This document shows, piece by piece, positions 20,668 to 31,974 of a stretch of DNA of 64,000 nucleotides. Position 1 is the first letter of the stretch, and each line of letters starts with the position of its first letter. The DNA is taken from the NCBI GenBank assembly GCA_905221605.1, contig CAJNDS010002849.1:146963-210962 (forward strand), read 5' to 3'. The translations under genes were made by a program, and so were the position numbers. The DNA comes from Symbiodinium natans. Lineage: Eukaryota; Sar; Dinophyceae; Suessiales; Symbiodiniaceae. The notes under the pieces were generated by a model that saw only the letters and a list, made by a program, of their open reading frames with translations, was not told the origin of the DNA and ran no database searches.

Positions 20668-20856
20668 TTAAATCAAGCGTAGAAACTGCAAGGCCTCTCC
20701 GAGCCGAAGCCCTGCAGCCCCGCCAAACATCAACGAAAGCAACCCTGGAACTGTCATCGCCCAACATGAACTCCCTTCAGCAAAAGCAAGCACGACAGAT
20801 TTCATACGATACACACAATGGGGGAAGCTACGCCATGGTGCTGCAGCTTTCTGCAA
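20668..20856 (-). CDS. candidate exon of a membrane protein
   Basis: The segment AMTVPGLLSLMFGGAAGLRL followed by GEALQFLRLI looks like a membrane-associated helix pair. It lies on the same strand as the hydrophobic candidates at 21.3-21.7, 22.5-22.9 and 24.8-25.1 kb, which together could form one polytopic membrane protein. Family not recognised. Confidence 0.35.
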   Translation of the reverse strand: MQKAAAPWRSFPHCVYRMKSVVLAFAEGSSCWAMTVPGLLSLMFGGAAGLRLGEALQFLRLI

Positions 20857-21312
20857 CGATGCGCTGGAAAGCGCTCACAGAAGATGCGGCATGCAGATTG
20901 CTGGTGTTTGCACGTCATGTACAGAGTATCTTTCCATACCTCTTGGCCAAGACCATGCCATCAGAAATATTCAAAGAACCGTACTTCAGCATGGCCTGTA
21001 AGCCTGTATCCGATTAGTTGACACCTGGGAGCCTCAAATCCCACGGTCCTCTTCCCCGCACCCATCGGAGAGCCGGTCAGTTCCATGATGGCCCAGGTGA
21101 AAGCGAATTCTGGGAGGGAGCGTTTGCGTTGAGTTGAGTTGGGCTGCGAGTCCAACACTCTAAAGGGTCAAGACTGGGCACTCAGTTGCTGCACCCTTTA
21201 TGTTTTGACTCTTCATCTGGGCAGGAGGCGGGCTGAGACTAACTTGAACGGGCAAACTGGGGGAGGCGGACTGTTGGCAGATGTTGGCAGTGCACGGGCC
21301 GTACGGGCAGGT

Positions 21313-21729
21313 TCAAGGAGGCCCAGCAAATGCCGAGGCACTGTTGTAGATGATCTTCCAGAGGCACAGTACGACGACAAAGATCAATATGACGAACATC
21401 ATCACATCCAGCAAGACCTCCAAGACGTGGAACTCTTCCAGTGCGAGGCGCGTGTAGGACCTGAGCAGCTGCAGCTTGAGCTTGTTCGGCCTGTTCGTCT
21501 CGGTGCAGTCAAGACGGCTCAAGACTGTCCATACGTGACATAGGCACAGGATGACTAGGATTTGGCATTCAGGTTCAAGGGGCATTAAACAAGGGCACAG
21601 CAACAAATACCCTGAACAACGCGGCAGAAATCTGGCAAGGCACGCATCCAGCACCACCATGCCCAGCTGGACAGCCTGCAAGAGGGTCTCAACCCAGCTC
21701 TCGAAGATGAAGCCCTCAGCACCAGGCAT
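21313..21729 (-). CDS. candidate exon(s) of a polytopic membrane protein
   Basis: Starts FIFESWVETLLQAVQLGMVV, and further on VILCLCHVWTVLSRL, LQLLRSYTRLALEEFHVLEV and a strong hydrophobic helix LLDVMMFVILIFVVVLCLW. At least two segments qualify as transmembrane helices. The plus-strand reading is acidic and repetitive (Asp/Gln/His) and much less convincing. No known channel or transporter signature found. Confidence 0.45.
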   Translation of the reverse strand: MPGAEGFIFESWVETLLQAVQLGMVVLDACLARFLPRCSGYLLLCPCLMPLEPECQILVILCLCHVWTVLSRLDCTETNRPNKLKLQLLRSYTRLALEEFHVLEVLLDVMMFVILIFVVVLCLWKIIYNSASAFAGPP

Positions 21730-22544
21730 CGCTTCGCGGCACTACAGGTGCCTGTGAAAGCTCTTGCGCGAGCGCGCGTACGCAAAAATTGCTCACCAGA
21801 AGCATGCGGGATCGGCTGCTCTCTTCAGATCTCTGCAGAAACACAGCTGCAGTTTCAGCAGCTTCTTATTCGCCTGCGCGAGGTTTCTGCAAAGTGGAGC
21901 TGGCCTCACCTAACCTATCCTAACCTCGACATCGACTCTCCAGTGGCCCGTGGGACCTGGGGGAGGGTGCCTGGGTTGCCCCCATTTGGGATTTGCCCAG
22001 TGGTTCCCCTATTGCTTCCGCCCAGTATCCAAAGCGCAAGCAGCAGCCGCGAAGGCGAAAAGTGCTGAGATGCGACGCTTCCTTGGGCAAGGTTCGAGAG
22101 CTTCTTCGAAACGGTACGGCCGGGGAATTTGGCCCTCATTTATTTTGCAAACGACTTTGCCGTGGTTGTAGGTGGCTCCCCATGCAAGGGCATGAGGAAA
22201 GGCCCTTTTGAAGGCTTCTCGATGCGGCTCCCAAGTTTACACTGCCGCCCTGGTGAGGCAACGAGGCACTGGGCAAAACCGCACAGCTAGAAACGGAACT
22301 TCCCAAGCTTGGCAAGGCGCACCCTCCTCAGAGCCTGCCGGTTGACGGTCCAGAAAGGCGTGTTAAAGTGGATGAACACCCGCAGCGTGAATTGAAAGAC
22401 AAAGATCCTGGGCGCAAGCCATTGGAACAGCGGCAGAAAGTCCATGTTCTAGGCTTGACGCACTGAGGAATGCCATGACCCACAATCGCGAACTGGGATT
22501 TATGGTACTCCTCACAACAAGGCCGCAAGAAGCCCTTTGAGGGT

Positions 22545-22856
22545 TCACGACGACATATTCGCTTTCTTCACGTCTTTAGCAGAAAGCCCAGCTGTTGCGA
22601 AAGCAAGTGTCAGTATCACACCGGAGGTGGTGTCCAAAGTAGCCATGGCGCCAGCTAGAACGAAGAGTGCCGACCCTGCATTCGAAACATGGGCAAGAGA
22701 TACACACTTCGAGAGGACCATCACAGAGTACAGCCAAGCCCTGCCTTCCATGGCAAACCACAGGTAATAGTGCGGCTGAAGCGCGCTGAAGATCAAACCC
22801 AAGCGCTGCCTGGAACCCAGAAACCCACCATCACAAAGGATCACAAAAAACATCAC
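22545..22856 (-). CDS. candidate exon(s) of a polytopic membrane protein
   Basis: Translation contains RLGLIFSALQPHYYLWFAME, GRAWLYSVMVLSKCVSLAHV and the helix SALFVLAGAMATLDTTSGVI followed by LTLAFATAGLSAKDVKKA. Three membrane-like stretches in about 90 residues with charged loops. Same strand and style as 21313-21729, 0.8 kb downstream. Family unknown. Confidence 0.45.
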   Translation of the reverse strand: MMFFVILCDGGFLGSRQRLGLIFSALQPHYYLWFAMEGRAWLYSVMVLSKCVSLAHVSNAGSALFVLAGAMATLDTTSGVILTLAFATAGLSAKDVKKANMSS

Positions 22857-23207
22857 AAATTAGAAGCCATAGAAGCCAAAAAAGCATTACCAGCTGTGGC
22901 TGTTGTTGTCGGTTGCTTGCTGTTGTTGCTTTCTGTCGCTAGCTGCTAGCTCTACTATCCGACTGCACATGGCGTATACTGCAAAGACGAGCCGTTCAGC
23001 AACTAAACTGCATCCAGCTTCCGAACTTGGATCCTGTTGAGGTCATGTCCTTAGCTCAAGTTCATGGACATGGGAAGTTTCAGCAATCCGCAGCAGTCAC
23101 ATGCCTGTCATTTGCCTGCTGAGCATCGTGATCGGTACACGGCATAGACCTCCAAGATCCTCTGGGTTCTTATCTCACGCAACATGCTGGAACCCGCTGG
23201 ACTTGGC

Positions 23208-23232
23208 ACACACACACACACACACACACAAA
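23208..23232 (+). repeat. (CA)n microsatellite
   Basis: About twelve CA dinucleotides just left of the telomere-like block. Confidence 0.9.
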
Positions 23233-23279
23233 GACCCCGAATTATCGGACTAGAGACCATTCATGAACCCGGAGACCTG

Positions 23280-23765
23280 AACCCCTAAAAAAACCCTTAG
23301 CCCTAAACCCTAAAAACCCCTGAACCCTAAACCCTGAAACAAACTGAGCCCTAAACCCTAAAAAAACCCTGAACCCTAAACCCTGAAAACCCATAATCCC
23401 TAAAAAACCCTGAACCCTAAACCCAGCCCTAAACCCAAAAAAACCCTAAACCCTTAAAACCCCTAAGCCCTAAGCCCTGAAAAAACCCTAAACCCTAAAA
23501 CCCTAAACCCTCAAAACCCCTGAACCCTAAACCCTAAAACCTGGCCCTGAACCCTAAACCCTAAACAACCCTAAACCCTAAACCCTAAAAACCCCGCCCT
23601 AAAAGCCCGAAGCCCTACAGCCCAAACCCAAAAAACCCTAAACCCTAAAACCCCCTCAACTTCAAAGCCCGAAAACTCTAAACCCTAAAAACCCCCAGGC
23701 CCTGAACCCTAATAAGTCCAAACTGTAAACAAACCTAAACCCTAAATCCTAAAAAGTCCTAACAA
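23280..23765 (-). repeat. degenerate telomere-like block, C-rich strand on top
   Basis: Plus strand reads CCCTAAA and CCCTGAA mixed with A-run insertions (AAAAAACCCT). Orientation is opposite to arrays 1-3. Every few units carry an insertion or substitution, so it is older or under no length control. Confidence 0.95.
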
Positions 23766-23825
23766 ACCCATAAACATATGCACGTTTTGCGAGCCGTGTG
23801 TTTGCAAATGGGCGGGGGCTGCGCC

Positions 23826-23853
23826 CCTCCCCCCCCCCCCACCCCCCCACCCC
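23826..23853 (+). repeat. C-rich tract
   Basis: C runs interrupted by A; composition only. Confidence 0.8.
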
Positions 23854-24059
23854 TGTGCGCTTCGCCTTGGCGCTTCGCCCCTTGCACTTCGCCCCTTGCG
23901 CGCGCTTGCGCGCTGCAGGGTTGGCAGTCTTGGGTCAACTTGGAAAAGCAGAGCAGAAAAGAAGCAGAGAATTTGTTCACTTAATCAGAGGAGAAGGGAA
24001 TGCTCTAAATTCCACCCCCCTCGTTTCTTGCTTTTGTTCTTCTGCTCATTTCGAAAATC

Positions 24060-24195
24060 AGCAGTTCTTGAAGGCCCCTTGTTCAAGCCCCTTCATGTTC
24101 CCCTTCAAGAACCCTTTGAAGCGGGTTGTCGTGAAGGGGGGCTTCAAGGGGGGGGCTTTCAGGGGAAGCTTCAAGAAGGTTTCAGGGGGTGGAAT
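24060..24195. repeat. imperfect inverted GC-rich element (CCCCTTCAAG / GAAGGGGGGCTTC)
   Basis: The left half repeats CCCCTTNNNNAAG-type words and the right half the complementary GAAGGGGGGCTTCAAGG-type words, giving a foldback. A similar C-rich/G-rich foldback occurs at 63395-63495, suggesting a dispersed family. Confidence 0.45.
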
Positions 24196-24440
24196 TTAGA
24201 ATAAATCGTTTCTCTCTCTTCTTCAAGAATACAATTGAACCAAAGGGGTGTCACACCTTCAACGCCCTTTAAGCTTCTCTCCATGAAAATAAGCGTATTC
24301 CGGGGGAGGGGGAAAAGCCCTTGAGCTCCCTGATCTCTGGACACTGCAATCTATCATTGCAACCCGACGCATCCCGACGTGAACGTTTTCTCAATAGTCC
24401 AAATATTGAATGAGCACCCTGAGCTGAGCTGAAAAGTTGG

Positions 24441-24650
24441 TCACAGTGAGTGACTCAGTGCGGGCCCTGAGTTGGCAAGAGCTCCCATGGTCCTGGCAGT
24501 GCAGGCCATCGCCTTGGGACTCAAGAGGAAACGGACACAGCGTGCTTCAAAGTGCAGAAGCGACCTCGAAAGTTCCCAGTGGTTCCGAGAGGCCATCAAG
24601 GAATAGGAGGCCATGGAGAGACGAAAACAAGCCAAAGGACCAGAGTCCAC
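24441..24650 (-). CDS. candidate exon, unknown protein
   Basis: The downstream part NHWELSRSLLHFEARCVRFL followed by LSPKAMACTARTMGALANSG is protein-like. No family recognised; borders not determined. Confidence 0.25.
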   Translation of the reverse strand: MDSGPLACFRLSMASYSLMASRNHWELSRSLLHFEARCVRFLLSPKAMACTARTMGALANSGPALSHSL

Positions 24651-24744
24651 CTTGGGCTTCTGCTCTTTGAGGCGTCAAGCAAGGCACAAAGAGCGAGGCA
24701 GGGTCTGCATCATCGTTTTTCTTGTGAATGTGTAAGTGTACATT

Positions 24745-24764
24745 GGGGGGGGGGGGGGGGGGGG
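24745..24764 (+). repeat. poly-G tract (20 bases)
   Basis: Twenty consecutive G bases. Confidence 0.95.
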
Positions 24765-24803
24765 CTGTTCTTTTGGGGGATACTAGCAATAAAAGAACCT
24801 ACT

Positions 24804-25067
24804 TCACATCAGAACACCCAGAAGAGCAGCAACGTGAAGCAACGGGAAGCAACAACCTCCGCCATTCAGAGCCAGGCCCACAACCTCCTGTACAGAGCAG
24901 AAGGTGGTATAGCTGGTGGCCCAATAGATGCAGTAGGGCAGCGTGACCTGCAGAACCGATGAACGGATTGAAGCCGGCCGAAACTTGTCCACAAGTCTTT
25001 CAGGGTAGATGGGGGTTGTCTCTGGCGACCTTACAGAAAACGATTGGGGATCTAAAGACTTGTTCAT
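24804..25067 (-). CDS. candidate exon of a membrane protein
   Basis: Reads SIRSSVLQVTLPYCIYWATS and CSVQEVVGLALNGGGCCFPL, with a hydrophobic tail HVAALLGVLM. Preceded by a polar stretch. Possibly an upstream exon of the membrane protein suggested at 20.7-22.9 kb. Family unknown. Confidence 0.35.
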   Translation of the reverse strand: MNKSLDPQSFSVRSPETTPIYPERLVDKFRPASIRSSVLQVTLPYCIYWATSYTTFCSVQEVVGLALNGGGCCFPLLHVAALLGVLM

Positions 25068-25136
25068 GACGCTGCAGACCTTGCAGCTACAAATGTATGC
25101 GCAAAGGTCGGGTGCGATGACGATCGTGCAGGTGTA

Positions 25137-25334
25137 TTACATAGCATCGGTTTTGCCATGCACCGGCGGGGGGGTCCGATGTTCCAGTTGAAGGACGCAG
25201 CTGCCACTGTTGCTTGTGACAGCCGCAGAAACTGTCAAGCCTCTGAAATGAGACCTGAAGAACTGGACATTGACCTTACGCATCAGGTTCGAGGCTTCCT
25301 CTGCATAACAAGTCGCCTCCCAGCATTCATCCAC
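25137..25334 (-). CDS. candidate exon, unknown protein
   Basis: Segment YAEEASNLMRKVNVQFFRSH followed by FRGLTVSAAVTSNSG reads like protein. Competing plus-strand frames are also open, so this is tentative. Confidence 0.25.
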   Translation of the reverse strand: MDECWEATCYAEEASNLMRKVNVQFFRSHFRGLTVSAAVTSNSGSCVLQLEHRTPPPVHGKTDAM

Positions 25335-25572
25335 CGGTCAAAATACAGAGTTCCATCCTAGCTCTACAGAAGACGCTACAAATCGATACATCGTAGCCAT
25401 TCTTCTAAGGTTGTGCATGAATTGGACGGATAAGATTCGACACAAAGTTGCTTCGATATCAACTGGGACGAACCATGGCCAAGCCCCACGCCTCATTCAA
25501 GGCCACGATATGCCGCAGTACATCGTTCACCGCCTCAGAACCGAGAGAAGATTTTACCGAACTTAGAGAGCT

Positions 25573-25735
25573 TTGGGAAGTCTCCCCCTAAATGCCTACC
25601 CCCCTACCTACCCCTACACCCTATTTCCTACACCCCACCCCCTGACCCCCCTACATCCCCCTACCCCTACCCCCCCCACCTCCCCTGCCCCTAATGTGCT
25701 CCCTACCTCTTACCCCTACCCTCTACCCGGTCTAC
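25573..25735 (+). repeat. CCCTAC-type pyrimidine-rich minisatellite
   Basis: Repeated CCCCTACC / CCTACCCC words, possibly a far-diverged telomere-like derivative. Pro/Thr-rich plus-strand frame is an artefact. Confidence 0.8.
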
Positions 25736-25928
25736 CTTGCCGGGAATCTGGGTTCCAAAAGCTTGCAGGTGCAGTGTCATCGACATCCCGGAACCGAAGA
25801 CATGCACTAAGAGGCCTCAAACGTATCCGGGGTTTGCGCTTGAGGCCCGGCACCGTGGGCTTGTGCATCCGGACCAGGAACAGCAGTCCAACGAGGAAGT
25901 ATCCAAGCAATGCCTGCTCATGTTTCAA
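25716..25928 (-). CDS. candidate exon with one hydrophobic segment
   Basis: Opens HEQALLGYFLVGLLFLVRMH, a likely membrane helix followed by a basic stretch (KRKPRIRLRPLSACLRFR), then DVDDTAPASFWN. The helix-then-basic pattern fits a membrane protein with a cytosolic tail. No family recognised. Confidence 0.35.
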   Translation of the reverse strand: MKHEQALLGYFLVGLLFLVRMHKPTVPGLKRKPRIRLRPLSACLRFRDVDDTAPASFWNPDSRQGRPGRG

Positions 25929-26545
25929 GGCCTGAGTTTGGAAATTTCTCTTGGGGGGTTTGCTTCCCTCTTCTCAGCTAGAACAATTGCAATGCAGCGG
26001 CAAAGCGCGTCTGTACATTTGACGTTGCGCTGCTAAGCCGAAGAATCACTCCCGGGCACCGAAAGAGTACACCTACGCCATTGCCCCTGGTTACAAACCC
26101 TCCAAACCCTAATCCCTGAAATGGAGCGAAGCGGCTTAGCCGGCACCCATTGCACCCGCACTGAATTGTTCTTGTCAGCTTAGAAACTTACGAACCTGGT
26201 TTCCGGCAAACCAGGAGCACAACGTACGCGTGAAATGCAAAGGGGGGATAACCGCACGCCAACCCGATTTGGCCTGGGCCCAAGAGAATTCTCTCCAATA
26301 AAGGCTTTCCAGTGTATTCCCTTATTGCCCTCCTCTAATCCCCTCCCTACACAGGACCTGAATGCCTGTCAGGCCGGGCAATTACAAGCTATTTCTTTTG
26401 CCTTCCTGGCAGGAAAACCACATGCCATGGAGCCCTCCCAGGCGCACCGAGATCGCAATCGACAGGATGTGCAGCTGAACATTGTCGACACTCTCGGCTT
26501 CAATGAAACAGCTTGTGATCGGGAGCCTCAACTTGGACATTGGCT

Positions 26546-26824
26546 TTATGAAGCTGGGTGGTCATAGGTCCTTGTTCCGAGAATATTGAATATTGGCAGC
26601 TTGCTTGGGGCCCACCATGGCCCACCTTTCAAAGAGGGAAGAGACCTGCCTGGAATGTGTTTCAACTCAAAGACATCAGATATGAAGCTCAAGCCTTTTG
26701 CCTGTTGCATCCCGACACAAAAGCTGCAGCGACTGCACGCCACAAAGTTACTGTCAAGCAATGCCCAAGACAAACCCTTGTGGACAGTAAACTGGCCGGT
26801 GACTCGCCTGATCATGCAAACCAC
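26546..26824 (-). other. strand-ambiguous open region
   Basis: The minus frame (KGLSWALLDSNFVACSRCSF) and a plus frame at 26558-26941 (DIRYEAQAFCLLHPDTKAAA) both look protein-like. Only one, or neither, can be real; I cannot choose. Confidence 0.2.
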
Positions 26825-27172
26825 GGAACAGGAAAGGCGTCATCAGGACGTCCGCGACCGGAACCATGGAGGTCAAAGGTAAGTTCTGAGAAGGCAACTT
26901 TCCCCACTTGGCCCGAGAATCTTTTCCCTTCCCAATGTTGAAGTGCGCATCACAAATTCATCCGAAGCTTAAGCCGTATGATGCTTCATGATGGCAAGAC
27001 GCATGATTCTGGAATCGACTCGGCTGGTCCCAACAAACCTACGGCAGCTGTCAAGCCCTGAAAAATGTCACCCCCAGGAACTCTGAGGCCAGCGTCGAAA
27101 TCCTTGATCACCGTCCGGGAGAGCAGCGCATGGATCTGCAAACTCTGCAATAGCCTTTGTCACTTCCATTGC

Positions 27173-27421
27173 TCACACATTTCTCTCCAGTTCTCTCCCA
27201 TTGAAGACTCTGCAAAGGGTCAGCCAGGCTGCGTAAGCACCAAAGGCGCCTAAGATCTCCCGAGCTGCAACATTGTCGAACATGGTGCTATACCATGCTT
27301 TTGGTACCAATCTGCAATGCAAATTTCCCACAATGTTTGAACAACAGTGGGCTCCAGCCAAAACCCTCAACCAAATGTATCTTGGAAAATCAGAATGGTG
27401 TGGGTCTAGATGCATCGACAT
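27173..27421 (-). CDS. candidate exon, unknown protein
   Basis: Reads YIWLRVLAGAHCCSNIVGNL, then AAREILGAFGAYAAWLTLCR. The second part could be an amphipathic or membrane helix. A plus-strand frame is also open but shorter. Family unknown. Confidence 0.3.
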   Translation of the reverse strand: MSMHLDPHHSDFPRYIWLRVLAGAHCCSNIVGNLHCRLVPKAWYSTMFDNVAAREILGAFGAYAAWLTLCRVFNGRELERNV

Positions 27422-27589
27422 GCAGAATTACATCGCAGGCTTGACACGCAACATGCAACAGTGAACGAACGCATGAGCAACACAATGGTATCCTCTGCAG
27501 GCCCGATTGAGCTTCATGGAGTTGGCACAAAAACCCATGGTCCTTTCCCGTCGTTTTACAGGGCCCTCCAAGGGTGTACAGAGCCCATC

Positions 27590-27590
<1 letters not shown>

Positions 27591-27642
<52 letters not shown>
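27591..27642 (+). repeat. poly-C tract of 52 bases
   Basis: Fifty-two consecutive C bases, the longest homopolymer in the window. The true length may differ because such tracts are hard to sequence. Confidence 0.9.
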
Positions 27643-27645
<3 letters not shown>

Positions 27646-30041
27646 ATTCAAAAAGGTAGAAAGTTAGAAACGTCCCTGCAAACCAAGGGAATCTTCGAAA
27701 TCCAAACAATTTTCGATCCTGGGGATGGAGCGTGCTTGAAGAAAATAACTTTATTCCTTCGGCCTCCCCCGCATTTGACTTACTTAACGTGTTTAACTCG
27801 GAGTGGAAATAGACTAAATAGTTCAAACAACATGAACAGACCAAATTTATGAAAAAGCATTTAAAGCTGAACTAGATCCTGGAGGGGGGCCTGGAGGCCA
27901 GCTCCTCTCCCAATACTTTTAAGACGGTGGTCTCACGGAAAATCATGAGGCTCACCTCCGGGCCCGGAGTGGGAGAACCGCAGCCGCCACCCGCACGTGC
28001 TTTGGAGAGACGAGTGAATCCGATCAGAGAGCATCACAAAAGGCCTCGGGCGCTCGGGCATGCACTCAACCAGAAACTGAAATGTGGAGGGGCCTGTCAC
28101 GCATGCGAGCGTCAGAGACGTTGATAGCACCAGGAGGCATCGGGGCAGCCGTGGATCGCGCTGGACATGGCCAGAGGGACAGGAAGGTGCCGGAAGCCCG
28201 AGGGCAAGTGCCTAGAAGGCGCCTCTTTGCGAAGAACATTTTCCTGTCCCTTCGGTCAATACCTTCGAGCTGAGCATGGGAACGTACCATTGGATGAGCA
28301 GCAATGCTAAAGGTTGTGCACAGTGAGGAGAGGAACACCCGACGAACGTATGGCACGTATGGCAAAGAGGAGGAGCGCTTTTATCGGTCCAAGACGGGCG
28401 CAGAGCACTGTAAAAACACCCTGCACGGGTATCGTTGGCTAGCGGCTAGGGTGGCACTAGGGTGGCTCGGCCCGTGCTGGGTGGGCAGTTTTATTGAGGC
28501 TTTCGCTGCCAGGCGAAAATGACGGACCTGACTGCCTGCCTGCCAGAGAGGTGGCCCAAAGTCCGTATTGACAACGCTATGGACCCCTGGTGAAGCCGAC
28601 CTTCTGTGAATTCTGTGACTTAATATCAGAAACAGGCGCCAGCGAACCGCCGATTCGTTGAAACTTTAGGGTAACCAACAGCTACACAAAGACGACCAGT
28701 GCAGGACAGTACAAAGGCTGCGATTGTTCTTCATGGTCTGCCATTGTCCACTGCACTCAAAGGCACCTCCAAGCAGCTGGACTCCTCCGCGGAATCGAGG
28801 GTGGAGCGGGACAACCTTGGGCATCGAAACTTTTGGCTTAAAGGCTTATAGTGACTTACAGGCTCGCCGAGCTGAAGGGCTGAAGCTTTGTGGGGACTCC
28901 ACTTCGCCATTCCCACCTGACACCTGAAAGCCAACAACAGAAATCTTTGTGATGGAGATCAGAACGTTCTGAATCATGCAATGAACACACGTCGCATCCT
29001 ACCGTACGATCACAGTTCAAGCTTGCGGTCGTAGCAGTCCTGCGTGTAGGCCTACTTATCCATTCTGAAACCCATTCAGACTGAGCCCCTCGTTGTCCAG
29101 TGGCCATGCAGCCATGAAGAGCTGCAAAGTAGCCTCTGATGGGTCCGACGAACAGTGTCTTAATTGCTCATCCATTATTTCCGCGGAGTGGGTGAAGGGC
29201 GAAGGTATACTTTCGGCGCCCCTGTTACAGGAAGAGCCGTTGGATCAAGCGGAAAGATGGTCTGGATGCGCGCAATACTCCGTGGTGGAGAGTAGTGGAG
29301 AGTGGAGAGTGTAGACGTCCTTTCAGGCCGATGCAATTTGATCCAACCTCTTGCATATCGTGACTGCCTTGCACTGCTTGCACATCGGCTACTAGTATCT
29401 TGCTGTGGAGAAGAAAAGGTGCAATTACGTGCAAGTTTAAGCACAAGGCATCACATGTCATCCCGAACTCTTGAATCAAAACAACACCAAGTATCAACCC
29501 TTACTTCGGACCCTTCCAGTGTCGATGTTACTCTCGCCCACATTCCTGCAAACGTTGCTGTCAACTATGCGGACAGAGTGCGATGCCGACACAAACTGCG
29601 AGCTGCTGCAGCACGTTGGGGCAAGCCTGTCTTTGTGTGGGAAGCCTAGGAAAATCACTGCCCCCTCGAACTGTGGACATGACGTGCTCAATTCTCCCAC
29701 GCTACACAAGAGAGACCTACAGACACGACACAACATTTCCCCACGCAACCCTGACGACGTTGTCCTAGCTCCCTTCCCCTTCTGCGCCTCGCAAATCTGC
29801 GTAAAATGCCTCAGGCTGAACAGGCACAGCTGGACACTTTGCGATGCTACCGCTAACTAATGTCCACCATGGAATCAGATGCGCCTTGCTGTTCACAAGT
29901 CAAGCAACCTATCACCGTGCTTCGTTCCTCAAACTGCGAACTGTCTCAGATGGTATTGGAAAGGACTCCGAAAAGTGGCTCGCCAACGTCTCTTGAGAAC
30001 CAAAAGCTTGCAGACCTCACCAAAGACCTTACAAAACCGGG
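27643..30041. other. 2.4 kb without a gene I can support
   Basis: Open frames on both strands at 28.1-28.5 and 29.1-29.9 kb are of middling quality. The best are plus-strand 29093-29314 (NCSSIISAEWVKGEGILSAP) and 29471-29860 (TECDADTNCELLQHVGASLS), but neither has a family signature. Confidence 0.3.
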
Positions 30042-30323
30042 TTGGTTGAAGGTGTTCTTGCTCCTTTCATGCTGTGGAAAAATAGCCTGCTCATGGGTCT
30101 TTCTCGCGCTTTGTGTATTTCAAACTTAAAGCTCCACCAAAGCTTTACCGGGCCACACGTAGCGAGAGTATCTCGGCTTGCACGATTTGCAGAGGGTGCC
30201 TTCATGGCCCTCCAGGCAGACGTTGTCCCCAAGGCCTCGTTGGCACTCTCAAAAAACAAAAACTGTGCCCGCTCGAGGCCACCAAAAGCGAGTTCGGGCC
30301 TATATACACATAACATCACATAA
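30042..30323 (+). CDS. candidate coding remnant of a dispersed element
   Basis: Translation GPHVARVSRLARFAEGAFMA then LQADVVPKASLALSKNKNCA is protein-like and ends in CARSRPPKASSGLYTHN, right before an AT microsatellite (30376-30402). The phrase has the feel of a repeated dinoflagellate sequence, but that is recall, not a search. Confidence 0.25.
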   Translation: MVEGVLAPFMLWKNSLLMGLSRALCISNLKLHQSFTGPHVARVSRLARFAEGAFMALQADVVPKASLALSKNKNCARSRPPKASSGLYTHNIT

Positions 30324-30375
30324 CCTAGATGGTCACAAGAAAACATTAACAAAAAGAAAAAGTGTGATTAGTATT

Positions 30376-30402
30376 ATACATATATATATATATATATATA
30401 TA
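30376..30402 (+). repeat. (TA)n microsatellite
   Basis: About thirteen TA dinucleotides followed by ACACACAC. Confidence 0.9.
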
Positions 30403-30540
30403 ACACACACAGAGATAGATTTTTTAAAGCCCAAAGGCAGATTTCTGGAGGATTGCACCGGCCAATGGTCCACGTTATCTGTGACTTGCTTGCGTCCCAG
30501 CCTTGGCAACTGAAAAAGGCCCAGAAAGCAGCATGACTCA

Positions 30541-31974
30541 GCGTGAGGATTCAAGACTTCGAAAGCTTCAGCAGATCACACAACATCACACAGGCGATAG
30601 GCTCTGACTTCAGGCTTGAAGTTCTGAGCGTCGGGCTGGTCAAATCCTTGGGAACATGGACAAATGACACGGGCCCGAGACTCCAAAAAGCATGTGATCC
30701 AGACCGAAGAGCTCTCGTTCTTGGCTAGCTTCGACTAGAGCCCGCCATCAAAGGCCAAAGGAAAACCGGGCTGTTTGGATTTGTTTGCACCTGCACACGC
30801 AAAAAGTTGATTGCAAAAACAAAGCCCTCTGAGAGCATTCTGCTCTGCTGCTCCAAGGCTCCAAGCATCCCAGATTCTCAAGGCGATGCGGCCAAGGATC
30901 GGAAAAAGACGCGATCTGAAGTCCGCCGCCAGGCCGGATCGAGCACGCGAGCTGGGAGCTGAAGACTTCGTGGGTCCTGAATCGTTGGTTTTCATTTCAG
31001 TTCAAGGCTCTGTCATGGGATCGCGACTGCGCCGGAAAGAGTAACCCATTTTGCACGCCTTCGGCGTACGTCGACAACCTCCCGCACTGTCTGTCGGAGT
31101 CCCAACAAAAGCTAAAAACGATAAACATGTGCTGTTACATATACACATGTATGGATGTACATATATACATAATCGCATATGTACATATGCTCCTAACTCG
31201 AGGGCCTGATTTTCAACTCCTAGTCTGGGTCAGGCGTCGCGTCAAGCCCCTCCACCTTATGCACAAACCAGCCTCAGTTTGGGCAAGGCACAGGTCGCAG
31301 CACCATCGCTGAATCAAAGAGTATGCCGGTTTTCTAAGCAAGATTCAACGAGCCGAGCAATCCCGAGGATGAGGTTTTTCGGTAAACGTGCTCTTCTGAG
31401 ATTTTGTGGGGAACCCTGCAGATGAAAAAACCCTGGATTCACCTCTCCACCTTGGGCCCCAAGCAACTGGCAGGGTCTGCTAGCTTGGGAATCATCGACG
31501 GCCTGTAGGCCATGACTGTCCACTCCTAAAGCCCTGGGGCCATAGTTCGCCCTTGGCGGCAATGACGCATTGCAGGTGCTCCCCTCCGGGCACCTTGACT
31601 GGCAACAGGGCCAAATGACCGGAATGACAGGGAAACACTAGCGGCCACAGCAAGTGTCGGCAGCGGGAGGGGCTATCGGGCATGGTCACGGGCTCATGAC
31701 AACCTCTGCAAGAACCCGTCCCAACCCCCGATCCGAACCCAAAGAAGACCCCACTCATGCACGTATCGCACGTAGGTCTCCTGGAACCCCAAAGACGAAT
31801 TTCTATCCGCACGATTTGCAAAGTCGCTCGAAGCATCTGTCGGCCGCCCAGCGGTCCTGGTATTTGTGCTCGGCACACCTGAGTCAAGCTCCCTTCAAAA
31901 AAAACACTGTTAAGCGCAACGATGTCCGAAACTTTAAGACTTTCTGACATATGGACATGTTGCGACGGATGCTG
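30541..31974. other. no gene I can support
   Basis: Weak open frames on both strands (for example plus 30811-31044 with a basic RPRIGKRRDLKSAARPDR segment, minus 31492-31950). ATGTACATATAT-rich DNA at 31127-31185. No recognisable family. Confidence 0.3.

Noticed and set aside
20555-20767. Poly-Ala minus-strand frame
   Set aside because: Reads the CTG/CCG triplet microsatellite.
27410-27852. Frames with long poly-Pro or poly-Gly stretches
   Set aside because: They read through the 52-base C homopolymer.
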